From: HyVt-560 sp964577195
GTDB lineage: Bacteria > Pseudomonadota > Gammaproteobacteria > UWMA-0217
DNA length: 14,209 nt
Direction: 5' to 3'
Assembly (NCBI GenBank): GCA_964577195.1
Contig: CAZNYF010000075.1
Coordinates: 1 to 14,209, forward strand
Of this stretch, positions 8,201-14,209 are shown piece by piece (positions within the stretch are counted from its first letter, which is position 1; each line of letters opens with the position of its first letter). The notes under the pieces are model-generated. The model was not told the DNA's origin and made no database searches. It was given only the letters and a program-made list of their open reading frames with translations. The translations under genes were made by a program, and so were the position numbers.

Positions 8201-8804
8201 TGGATTTCATCAGCTTGATATTCCTGAAATTATGCAATGGTTGCAAACGATTCTACTTACCAGGATTGATGCTGGTCAAAGTTTTTGCCTGGCAGATATT
8301 AAGAAACAACAGCGTATAGATGAACTGGAATTTCACTATCCGTTAGCACCGTTGAATCAAAACAAGCTCAAGGCATTACTGAAAAAATATTTAAAACCAC
8401 CCGCCATACAAACCGCAATTGATCAACTCAATGTCGCTTCGGTTGGCGGTTATTTAAAAGGTTTTATTGATCTGATTTTTTGTCATCAGGATCGTTACTA
8501 TTTGGTTGATTATAAATCAAACTGGCTCGGCGCTGATATTAAAGACTACGATGATCAGACGCTGACTGAGGAAATTGCCAATGCTCATTACTACCTACAG
8601 TATCTAATTTATACGGTGGCTTTACATCGATATTTAAAAGTCCGACTCAAGGACTATCAGTATAAAAAGCACATTGGTGGAGTCTATTATTTATTTTTGC
8701 GTGGCATGTCAGAAGAGACGGGGTCTCGTTATGGAATTTATTATGAGCTGCCTGCCGAAAACCTTATAGATTCGTTAAGTAATTTGTTTGAGCACGGGAG
8801 CTGA
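5262..8804 (+). CDS. recB: Exodeoxyribonuclease V (RecBCD) subunit RecB, helicase-nuclease
   Basis: RecB is the 3'-to-5' superfamily 1A helicase of RecBCD and carries its only nuclease active site; its C-terminal domain also loads RecA after Chi. At 1180 residues it equals the E. coli protein in length. Helicase motifs are the Walker A EAGAGTGKT (15-23, K22), VVTFTNAATSELRERL (motif Ia), LIDEFQDTD (374-382, Walker B), GDPKQAIYSFRGAD (motif III), VKIVTVHKSKGLQY (motif V) and LRLLYVALTRAEY (motif VI). The nuclease domain has H954 (LHWLLEHLDF), D1070 (GFIDLIF), and D1083 and K1085 (LVDYKSNWLG), matching E. coli H956, D1067, D1080 and K1082. The start ATG lies 2 nt after the recC stop, preceded by AGGAT. 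It is followed by recD after 2 nt. No missing residue or frameshift is apparent, so full activity is expected. Confidence 0.97.
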   Translation: MIVFDPSLEERLLIEAGAGTGKTWTIAGLYVRLIVEKQYRVNQILVVTFTNAATSELRERLRAKLVAAKRLLESSDASDIFEKQLLDQCADKKAAIKNLTLAIRSFDEAAVYTIHGFCQKLLKETALQSGIGFTSELKTDDSELIQQTVDDYWRNKTYAGSEELLAVLAEEKITPESLSSDIKAWIGKPWLEIYPADEVSCDDCLNALLAKKKTVQELFDKEKENIEGLFKDALGVSLHGGSYKLKDFPVLFSGLEVYLANSDILSLPDKAHLFTQQKLNAAATKGHPPLEHLFFQLWEEFCNQQTELKIWIKQQHRKMRVELLDHVRVELKKRKLADSVLGYDDLLLLLSEALEAEGGQSLAETILKQFPVALIDEFQDTDPIQYSIFNRIYAGKKDPLIYVGDPKQAIYSFRGADIHTYLNAKSQVGEPLSLDENFRSSSDFITALNTLYSEHKNPFRELNIDYQSVTAGKGDEKQSEAPAALGALRIWTDFRSKKPIAKGSLEPRIADAVGNEIATLLNHASDARYQVAGRNLKGGDIAVLVRKNKQGKLIKEALNRRRIGCVQQINDNVFTSTEADDLAVVLHALSAAARDNDYRAVLATIIFGVSGQAIADLQEDAEAWENWVDKFYRWKALWQEQGFIVMIRTLLIEQDCYSRILRYPNGERRLTNILHLCELIHQEASRGSLAPESLLLWFNRQRQQETQNEEAHLRLESEDNLVKIVTVHKSKGLQYGIVFCPFLWDDAPDSKPAYIPGKPFSFHDPNQPGKSWLVMNAQTDEQLKAYLVEENFSESLRLLYVALTRAEYHCTLVTGHFNLAHKSAQSWLLYGSDIEKRQWSSDSELIKALTIDERLSKLETLVEKSQQSIYLQDLPEAEEIIESNYREESPSGKIRKFNRHFKAPKKITSYTGITRGHSVELPDYDLSSNKADVSTEAAEGIAQIRGREAGICLHWLLEHLDFTKPVDAQQSLIEDGFRRHGFHQLDIPEIMQWLQTILLTRIDAGQSFCLADIKKQQRIDELEFHYPLAPLNQNKLKALLKKYLKPPAIQTAIDQLNVASVGGYLKGFIDLIFCHQDRYYLVDYKSNWLGADIKDYDDQTLTEEIANAHYYLQYLIYTVALHRYLKVRLKDYQYKKHIGGVYYLFLRGMSEETGSRYGIYYELPAENLIDSLSNLFEHGS

Positions 8805-8806
8805 AC

Positions 8807-10552
8807 ATGACCGTAGCTCAACAAGTAGAATGGAACTGGGAAGCGCTGGATCACCAGTTGGCAAATTATCTTAGCCGTGTAGATAAAAATACCAGTCAGG
8901 CAGTAGAGCAGGCGGTAAAAATATTAAGTCATGAGGTTCGGCAGGGACATGTTTGTATTTGGCTGAATGATTTTTCTAATATTGAAGTTTCACCGTTGGA
9001 ATGGACAGTTGACGTTACTGACTGGCGCAGCCAACTACTGAAAAGTTCTGCTGTCGGCCAACCCGGTGATACGACTCCGTTAATTCTGGATGAAAGTAAC
9101 CATTTATATTTTCACCGTTATTGGCAATATGAGCAGCAGCTTGCGCAAGCACTAAAATCAAGGATTCATAGCGAACTCTCAATCCCGGAAGATAGCTGGT
9201 TTGATCAGCAGTTTAAAACCCTAGAGCTTTCAGAGCAGCAGCAAGAAGCAGTAAAAAAAGCACTAAGCCATAATTTCTCAATTATCAGTGGTGGTCCCGG
9301 TACGGGCAAAACAACAACGATCGCCAGTTTATTAGTACTGCTACATCGCTTTGACCCTGATGTGCGAGTGGGTCTTGCAGCGCCAACCGGAAAGGCTGCA
9401 ATGCGTATGCAGGAAGCGATGCTGAAATCAGCGCAACAGTTTGATGCTGAAGAGGTTGTATTGCTAGAAACCCAAGCACAGACATTGCACCGGTTGCTGG
9501 GCTATCAATCAGGAAAGGTGACTTTTAGATATCAAAAAAGTAATCCGCTGCCTTATTCCGTGATTATTGTTGATGAAGCCTCGATGATCGATCTGGCATT
9601 AATCAATAAATTAATTTCTGCTGTTGCTCAGGGTGCTCGATTGATACTTATCGGAGACCACCACCAGCTAGCTTCTGTTGAGGCAGGTTCTGTTTTTGGA
9701 GATATTTGTGGTGACGGGAAGGCTAATGCTTTATCCGGCACGCTAACATTACTCAGCCAGAGTTATCGATTTAATGCAGGGCAGGGAATAGAAAAACTGG
9801 CGGAATCCATCAATGCTGGTAATAGTGATGCCGTCATCGAGATTTTAAACAGTGCTGAATTCCCTGAAATTGAATGGCTTGATCCTGAAGTTGACTCAAA
9901 GACCTGGCAGAAAAAATTAAAACTAAATGTTTTTCAGCAATTAGCTGCGATTAAAACAGCATCATCTGCAACTGAGAAGTTTGCTAAGTTAAGTCATTTT
10001 CAGCTGCTCTGCGCTCATCAGAAAGGTCGCTTCGGAGTTGCAGGAGTTACCACCGCTATTGATGATTGGATTCAGAAAAAAGAGCAGCTTGCGAATAAAA
10101 CCTGGTACGACGGAAAACCCGTCATGATTAAAGAAAACGACTACCAGACAAAGTTATTTAATGGTGACTTTGGTTTAGTGGTTGCGGATAAAGATACAAA
10201 ATTCAGAGTGGTTTTCCAAAGCTCAAGTGAAAGCTCACAGTCCTTGTCAATTTCAAGGCTACCTCCCCACGACAACGCCTGGGCTATTTCTGTACATAAA
10301 TCTCAGGGATCAGAATTTGATGAAGTCATGCTGCTACTTCCGGAAATGGCTTCACCTGTGATCACCCGAGAATTACTTTACACTGCTGTGACTCGGGCAA
10401 AGTCGAAGATTACACTCGTCTCCAATGAGAAAGTGCTGCGCCACGCAGTTAAAAATCAGGTACAACGCCGTTCTGGTTTGGCAGATCGTTTAAAACTAAA
10501 TCAAACAGAAGAGACCTCAGTGTCTTTGGAGCCTCAGCTCAAGCTGTTTTAA
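8807..10552 (+). CDS. recD: Exodeoxyribonuclease V (RecBCD) subunit RecD, 5'-to-3' helicase
   Basis: RecD is the fast 5'-to-3' superfamily 1B helicase of RecBCD, needed for nuclease activity and for Chi response. It has 581 residues (E. coli 608). The N-terminal RecC-contacting domain includes ILSHEVRQGHVCIWL (about 39-53). Helicase motifs follow: Walker A SGGPGTGKTTT (161-171, K168), LAAPTGKAAMRM (motif Ia), TLHRLLGYQ, IIVDEASMIDL (253-263, Walker B), LIGDHHQLASVEAGSVFGDI (motif III), QSYRF (motif IV), AISVHKSQGSEFD (motif V) and LLYTAVTRAKSKI (motif VI). GGGAG (8796-8800) six nt before ATG 8807 is a good ribosome binding site inside the end of recB. The short E. coli-like length and N-terminus fit the RecBCD partner rather than the stand-alone RecD2. 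It is the last gene of the operon; no convincing terminator follows. Confidence 0.97.
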   Translation: MTVAQQVEWNWEALDHQLANYLSRVDKNTSQAVEQAVKILSHEVRQGHVCIWLNDFSNIEVSPLEWTVDVTDWRSQLLKSSAVGQPGDTTPLILDESNHLYFHRYWQYEQQLAQALKSRIHSELSIPEDSWFDQQFKTLELSEQQQEAVKKALSHNFSIISGGPGTGKTTTIASLLVLLHRFDPDVRVGLAAPTGKAAMRMQEAMLKSAQQFDAEEVVLLETQAQTLHRLLGYQSGKVTFRYQKSNPLPYSVIIVDEASMIDLALINKLISAVAQGARLILIGDHHQLASVEAGSVFGDICGDGKANALSGTLTLLSQSYRFNAGQGIEKLAESINAGNSDAVIEILNSAEFPEIEWLDPEVDSKTWQKKLKLNVFQQLAAIKTASSATEKFAKLSHFQLLCAHQKGRFGVAGVTTAIDDWIQKKEQLANKTWYDGKPVMIKENDYQTKLFNGDFGLVVADKDTKFRVVFQSSSESSQSLSISRLPPHDNAWAISVHKSQGSEFDEVMLLLPEMASPVITRELLYTAVTRAKSKITLVSNEKVLRHAVKNQVQRRSGLADRLKLNQTEETSVSLEPQLKLF

Positions 10553-10590
10553 AATTTTTTAGAATAACCCGCAGAATGTTTTTAAGTAGC

Positions 10591-10606
10591 AATCTAAAGG
10601 TAGATT
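10591..10606. repeat. Small inverted repeat between recD and the aminotransferase gene
   Basis: AATCTA and TAGATT flank AAGG. The 6-bp AT-rich stem has no T-tract behind it, so it is a poor terminator candidate. The 126-bp gap (10553-10678) otherwise shows no RNA gene and no promoter I would defend. The aminotransferase gene probably has its own promoter here, but no hexamer pair stands out. Confidence 0.25.
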
Positions 10607-10678
10607 CTATGTACAGTATGATGCACGGGTACGGTCTCATTCATGTAACATTCGAGCAAATCCAACAAGACTAATCGA

Positions 10679-11845
10679 ATGAACCCCTACGCTCACAGGC
10701 TGAAAAATATTCAGCCTTTTCACGTCATGAGATTACTCGCTGAAGCGCGGGTGCTCGAAGCTCAGGGGCGCGAGATTATCCACATGGAAGTGGGTGAACC
10801 GGATTTTTCAACCCCGCCGGCCATTTTAGCCGCCGGGCATCAGGCACTGTCGGATGGCAAGACGTTTTACACCCCTGCGCTGGGTCTGCCCGAATTGCGT
10901 GAAGCCATCGCACAATACTACGCTGACCGTTATCAAATTGAATTATCACCAGAGCGGGTGGTGGTGACTCCAGGGGCATCCGGCGCGCTACAACTGCTAA
11001 TGGCTTTACTTGTTAACCCCGGTGATTCAGTGCTGATGACTGACCCCGGCTACCCCTGCAATCGAAACTTCGCCTGGCTCTATGGTGGTCATCCAATCAG
11101 CGTGCCAATAGCTGAGACTAATTTCCAATTAACCCTCGAAGGCCTACAGAGTTACTGGGAAATAGGCCAGACTCGCGCTGCGTTACTGACCACACCTTCA
11201 AATCCGACTGGCCAAATTATCCCTCTGAAAACCCTCGCTAAAATTCACGAATTTGTGCGGGCACAAAACGGGCATCTTATCGTCGATGAAATTTACCAGG
11301 GGCTGACCTACGGCGTGGACGAACGTAGCGCAGTGTCTTTAGGTGAGGACGTATTCGTCGTCAATAGCTTCTCCAAATATTTTGGAATGACAGGTTGGCG
11401 TCTGGGATGGTTAATTGCGCCACCGGACGCCATTCCCGAACTCGATAAGCTGGCGCAAAATCTATTTCTTGCCGCATCGACGCCTGCCCAGCATGCTGCT
11501 TTGGCAGCATTCAAACCAGAAACGCGAGTGTTGCTGGACGAACGGCGTGAGCGTTTTAAAAGACGGCGAGATTTTCTACATCCCGCACTGGAGAATTTAG
11601 GATTCAAGTTTCCGGTAAAGCCCGAAGGGGCCTTTTATCTGTTTTCCGATAGCTCAGCGCTAATCCCTGACAGTGATGTGCTGGCTAAAAATCTACTCAA
11701 CGAAGCCGGTGTCTGTGTAACGCCGGGTGCAGATTTTTGCGCCTTGCAAGCAGAACGGTATATGCGGTTCGCCTATACCACCGGGATAGAAAAACTCGAA
11801 CGGGGAGTAGAGAAAATACAGCAATATTTAAATGATAAACTTTGA
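10679..11845 (+). CDS. Pyridoxal phosphate-dependent class I/II aminotransferase
   Basis: This is a fold-type I PLP aminotransferase of 388 residues, a normal length, acting in the cytoplasm on an amino acid and a 2-oxo acid. Visible signature residues are the GEPDFSTPPAIL segment (39-50) near the substrate entrance, TPGASGALQLL (97-107) for cofactor phosphate contacts, TPSNPTG (172-178) with N175, VDEIYQGL (202-209) with D203 and Y206, the Schiff-base lysine K233 in NSFSKYFGMTGWRLGW, and R363 in YMRFAYTT, the expected carboxylate-binding arginine. The family covers aspartate, aromatic, alanine and other specificities, and the sequence does not decide among them. ATG 10679 gives the usual N-terminus; only a weak AAGA lies about 8 nt upstream. 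It appears more GC-rich and richer in C-ending codons than recBCD or the downstream lipoprotein gene, suggesting a different history. Linkage to recBCD need not be functional. Confidence 0.92.
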   Translation: MNPYAHRLKNIQPFHVMRLLAEARVLEAQGREIIHMEVGEPDFSTPPAILAAGHQALSDGKTFYTPALGLPELREAIAQYYADRYQIELSPERVVVTPGASGALQLLMALLVNPGDSVLMTDPGYPCNRNFAWLYGGHPISVPIAETNFQLTLEGLQSYWEIGQTRAALLTTPSNPTGQIIPLKTLAKIHEFVRAQNGHLIVDEIYQGLTYGVDERSAVSLGEDVFVVNSFSKYFGMTGWRLGWLIAPPDAIPELDKLAQNLFLAASTPAQHAALAAFKPETRVLLDERRERFKRRRDFLHPALENLGFKFPVKPEGAFYLFSDSSALIPDSDVLAKNLLNEAGVCVTPGADFCALQAERYMRFAYTTGIEKLERGVEKIQQYLNDKL

Positions 11846-12663
11846 ATATAAAATGGCTACTATGTTTAGACATTGCCAGTCGTGATGCAACCACCGAAAT
11901 AGGGGTTAATCTCATTAATAAATTACTGTTTATATTACTTATTGGCTTCCTTTCTGCTTGCAGTAGCGGAAGTTCTTCTGGCCCAGAAGCTGTAATTAAC
12001 CCTGTTGCTACCTCGCTTGAGGATAATACAAATGGTACATGTACAAAGTTAAATCCACCCCTATTTAAATCACAGCAAGGTGAGGCAACATTTTATGAGA
12101 TTGGTGAGCTTGGTAACTGTAGCTTGCCAGTCCCTGAAGATTTAATGATTGCAGCGATCAATAACACTCAATATGCAGGTTCAATCGCTTGTGGAACCTG
12201 TCTAGCAGTGTCTGGCCCCAGCGGAGAAGTGGTGGTAAAAGTTGTTGACCGGTGTCCAGAATGTCTACCTGGTGATCTGGATTTGAGTGAAGCTGCATTT
12301 GCAAAAATAGCCAACCCTGCTCAAGGCCGCGTTGATATTACCTGGAACGAAATACCTTGTGATGCGCTTGCGCCAGTTCAATATCAATTGAAAGCGGGTA
12401 GTAATCAATGGTGGGTGGCCATTCAAATCAGGAATCATCGCCACAGAATTGATACATTAGAAGCGCTAACCCCTAATAATCAATACCAGCTAATCCCCAG
12501 AAAAAACTATAATTACTTTGTGGCAGAAAAGGGTCTCGGTTCAGGTCCAATTACATTGAGAATTACAGATATTTACGGAAATATAATTGAAGATAGCAGT
12601 ATTCCTGTGCAGGAAAATACTTTAATAAACAGCCATACACAATTTCCTGTTTGTGACAGTTAA
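11842..12663 (+). CDS. Bacterial expansin-like lipoprotein (DPBB plus CBM63-type domain)
   Basis: The protein resembles expansins, non-hydrolytic proteins that loosen plant cell walls by disrupting polysaccharide contacts, and aligns along its length with Bacillus subtilis EXLX1. With numbering from TTG 11842 (273 codons), a lipobox LSAC ends at C40, followed by a serine-rich linker. A double-psi beta-barrel domain (about 68-175) has T83 in GEATFY, D136 in VVDRCPE and D147 in GDLDLSEAAF, matching EXLX1 T12, D71 and D82. The second domain (about 178-272) has W190 and W191 in NQWWVAIQIRNHRH and Y223 in NYNYFV, matching the cellulose-binding W125, W126 and Y157. Six further cysteines in the first domain suggest disulfides. 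Serine after C40 favours the outer membrane. The TTG start overlaps the aminotransferase stop and gives an implausible signal peptide; ATT 11914 behind AGGGG gives MNKLLFILLIGFLSAC and is the likelier start. Confidence 0.88.
   Translation: MNIKWLLCLDIASRDATTEIGVNLINKLLFILLIGFLSACSSGSSSGPEAVINPVATSLEDNTNGTCTKLNPPLFKSQQGEATFYEIGELGNCSLPVPEDLMIAAINNTQYAGSIACGTCLAVSGPSGEVVVKVVDRCPECLPGDLDLSEAAFAKIANPAQGRVDITWNEIPCDALAPVQYQLKAGSNQWWVAIQIRNHRHRIDTLEALTPNNQYQLIPRKNYNYFVAEKGLGSGPITLRITDIYGNIIEDSSIPVQENTLINSHTQFPVCDS
11847..11916 (+). promoter_or_regulatory. Candidate promoter -10, ribosome binding site and ATT start for the expansin gene
   Basis: TATAAAAT (11847-11854) could be a -10 element with a weak TTTAAA (11827-11832) as -35, overlapping the end of the aminotransferase gene. 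Downstream, AGGGG (11901-11905) is a strong Shine-Dalgarno sequence placed 8 nt before an in-frame ATT (11914-11916). Translating from that ATT yields a textbook lipoprotein signal peptide. The RBS and spacing are seen directly; use of ATT as a start is inference. The promoter itself is only a weak match. Confidence 0.4.
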
Positions 12664-12677
12664 GGGCATCTCTTAAC
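12659..12677. terminator. Weak hairpin between convergent genes
   Basis: GTTAAG (12659-12664) and CTTAAC (12672-12677) form a 6-bp stem with a 7-nt loop across the stop codon of the expansin gene, 9 nt short of the end of ogt. The position between convergent genes (23 nt between stop codons) suits a bidirectional terminator, but the stem is AT-rich and no T-tract follows on either strand. Confidence 0.22.
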
Positions 12678-12686
12678 GCTATTTGG

Positions 12687-13277
12687 TTACTCAGTTGTGA
12701 TACCGCCTTCCAGTTTTAATAAAAATTCTTTACGCCAAATACCCCCACCATAACCTGCCATTTTTCCGTTTTTCCCAATCACCCGATGGCAGGGAATGAT
12801 AATACTGATACGATTATTTCGATTCGCACTGGCGACGGCTCTCACTGCTTTGGGTCTATGAATAGCTTGGGCTTGTTGTTGGTATGAGCGCGTTTCTCCA
12901 TAGGGAATGGCGCGTAATGCTTGCCAGGCTTGCATTTGGAATTCGGTTCCTTTTAGATCTAATGGGATATCGGAAAAACAATTTTTTCCTCCCTGAAAGT
13001 AGGTGGTTAACTGCGTACTCAGCAGAGCAAAGTGAGGACTATTTCCATTCATTACTTTGCATAAAAAGCTTTTTTCCACTCGTGGAATCTGGAATTCAAG
13101 CCGCTCTGTATCCGTGAACTCTAGCAAACAGATTCCCTTCTCGGTGGCACCCGCGAGTAATTCTCCAAATGGCGTGTTCATTTTGGTTAAAACCAGTGTG
13201 TTTTCATCCGCTGGGCTCTCGTCGGATAAAGAGTCATAGGTTGAGATAATGCTGTGGTCGAAGCGACTTTGATTCAT
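12687..13277 (-). CDS. ogt: Methylated-DNA--[protein]-cysteine S-methyltransferase (Ogt/AGT type)
   Basis: This suicide repair protein transfers alkyl groups from O6-alkylguanine (and O4-alkylthymine) in DNA to its own cysteine. The acceptor is C163 in IIPCHRVIGKNGKMAGYGGG, within a full C-terminal domain: FQMQAWQALRAIPYGETRSY (about 113-132), the RAVASANRNN recognition region (147-155) and WRKEFLLKLEG at the end. The N-terminal ribonuclease-like domain starts near TPFGELLAG; about 30 acidic residues before it exceed E. coli Ogt (171 residues versus 196 here). I chose ATG 13277, which overlaps the upstream stop as ATGA. A TTG at 13292 would add five residues and lacks any advantage. Coupling to the AlkA-fusion gene indicates one alkylation-response transcript. 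There is no Ada zinc domain here. Confidence 0.94.
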   Translation of the reverse strand: MNQSRFDHSIISTYDSLSDESPADENTLVLTKMNTPFGELLAGATEKGICLLEFTDTERLEFQIPRVEKSFLCKVMNGNSPHFALLSTQLTTYFQGGKNCFSDIPLDLKGTEFQMQAWQALRAIPYGETRSYQQQAQAIHRPKAVRAVASANRNNRISIIIPCHRVIGKNGKMAGYGGGIWRKEFLLKLEGGITTE

Positions 13278-14209
13278 GACAATGTGTTCCAAAGTTGGAA
13301 AGTAAGATAGCTGCGAAAAGGCGCTGCTGCTTGAGGCATTTCCGCGCTGGTCTGTTCTTCTTTAATGGCTTTTTTTATACCCAGATCCCCACCTAGATAA
13401 ATATCAGGATCACTTAACCCCCGCATTCGGGCATATTCCGTTGTCCAGGGGCCAATCCCTTTGATCGCAAGCCAGTCGTTAGGATCAGAGCAATTATCAA
13501 ACACCGAGTGATCCAGGTGGTATCTCGCCAAGTCACTCAGTGTTTGTTTACGTCTGCCAGGTATTTTAATAAAAGAAAAATCTGATGCAGCGATGCTGTT
13601 AAGCGATGGAAAATAGAGTTTACTATCTGAGGTTCTCGTACCGATCTTTTTTTCTCCCAATTCATCGGTGATGCGTTTAACCAGGTTTCGGGCAGCCATT
13701 ACCGAAATTTGTTGTCCCAAAATAGCACGGACTCCAGCCTCAAAAACGTTCCATATTCCCGGCAATCTCAACCCGGGAATCGTCTGATTAAACCCTGCAG
13801 ATTTTAAACACCGGTCAACTGCTTCACTATCGGTATCCAGATCCAGTAAGCGTCGAATATTAGTAACAACGGGTTTGAGTAAATGGACATTATCAATTTC
13901 AATTTGGACATCAAAGCGATGTTGCTTTTGATTATGAACTGCAGTGAACTCACCTTTACAGATACCCTGTGGTGTTTGCCAGCTAAAAGTGCGTCCATAA
14001 GATGCTTCATCAACCCATTCCAACCCTTCAATCATCCGCGCAGCAAAAAATGTCTGTAAATGTTTCCAATGATAAGGGGGGCGATAATAGAGTTTTAGAG
14101 AGACGGTGTTATTCGTAGTGAATGGTTGCTTTCTGATCTGAGAAGGATTCATCGAGAGCTGTTGCTTAAAGCAATCATTAAAACGGCGAATACTGTTAAA
14201 GCCTGAGGC
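13274..14209 (-). CDS. Ada-type AraC regulator fused to AlkA (3-methyladenine DNA glycosylase II), partial
   Basis: The frame is open to the window edge, so the N-terminus is missing. An internal ATG at 14152 is not the true start: the 19 codons before it encode ASGFNSIRRFNDCFKQQLS, running into MNPSQIRK, the second helix-turn-helix of an AraC-family domain as in Ada. After it comes an AlkA N-terminal domain (residues about 15-105 counted from M at 14152), then a helix-hairpin-helix glycosylase: FEAGVRAILGQQISVMAARNLVKR (137-160), the HhH LAIKGIGPWTTEYA (228-241) and catalytic D256 in YLGGDLGIKK, equivalent to E. coli D238. It ends FRSYLTFQLW. The glycosylase excises N3-alkylpurines. By family precedent the missing part should hold an Ada zinc/phosphotriester methyl-acceptor domain, making it a methylation-activated regulator of this operon. 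ogt follows with an ATGA overlap. Confidence 0.9.
   Translation of the reverse strand, partial: ASGFNSIRRFNDCFKQQLSMNPSQIRKQPFTTNNTVSLKLYYRPPYHWKHLQTFFAARMIEGLEWVDEASYGRTFSWQTPQGICKGEFTAVHNQKQHRFDVQIEIDNVHLLKPVVTNIRRLLDLDTDSEAVDRCLKSAGFNQTIPGLRLPGIWNVFEAGVRAILGQQISVMAARNLVKRITDELGEKKIGTRTSDSKLYFPSLNSIAASDFSFIKIPGRRKQTLSDLARYHLDHSVFDNCSDPNDWLAIKGIGPWTTEYARMRGLSDPDIYLGGDLGIKKAIKEEQTSAEMPQAAAPFRSYLTFQLWNTLS

Noticed and set aside
1..14209. CRISPR array, tRNA, rRNA or riboswitch
   Set aside because: No spaced direct repeats, cloverleaf sequence or recognisable RNA core was found in the few intergenic stretches, all of which are shorter than about 180 bp.

Overview
The window looks like chromosomal DNA from a gammaproteobacterium of moderate GC content. 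It carries a full RecBCD operon with close E. coli-like motifs, an AbiE toxin-antitoxin pair, a lipoprotein expansin, and an adaptive-response protein of the Ada-AlkA fusion type. Genus cannot be fixed from the sequence. A bacterial expansin suggests an organism that meets plant or algal cellulose (marine or plant-associated gammaproteobacteria are plausible), but that is inference.

Left edge (1-503). The first ~52 bases hold two short hairpins with the same CTTTAG core, resembling the right end of an IS200/IS605-type element. A reading frame of unknown function, lacking any start, begins at that boundary and runs to 333, so it looks like the C-terminal remnant of a truncated gene. Two abutting 23-bp inverted repeats (443-465 and 465-487) precede a type IV toxin-antitoxin operon, abiEi-abiEii (504-2005, ATGA overlap), and look like its autoregulatory operator.

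Centre (2006-10552). recC, recB and recD follow as a tight operon with 2-nt gaps. There is no ptrA between recC and recB, unlike E. coli. A good sigma70-like promoter (TAGACA, 17 bp, TAAAAT) is placed so that the predicted transcript starts on the A of the recC ATG, and there is no Shine-Dalgarno sequence, suggesting a leaderless mRNA. RecB and RecD keep their helicase motifs and RecB keeps its nuclease residues. RecC differs from E. coli at several positions tied to Chi recognition.

Right side (10553-14209). A PLP-dependent class I aminotransferase (10679-11845) is followed by a lipoprotein with a two-domain expansin fold (DPBB plus a CBM63-like domain). Its most convincing start is a non-canonical ATT at 11914 behind a good ribosome binding site. 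Convergent to it, on the minus strand, lies an alkylation-repair operon: the C-terminal part of an AraC-HTH/AlkA fusion protein that runs off the window, translationally coupled through an ATGA overlap to an Ogt-type O6-alkylguanine-DNA alkyltransferase.

Overall the window combines DNA-end repair and phage-DNA degradation (RecBCD), phage abortive infection (AbiE), alkylation repair (Ada-AlkA/Ogt) and a cell-wall loosening protein. No unmistakably new multi-gene system is visible. The most unusual items are the ATT-started lipoprotein expansin, the predicted leaderless recC, the RecC Chi-patch divergence and the double operator of abiE.
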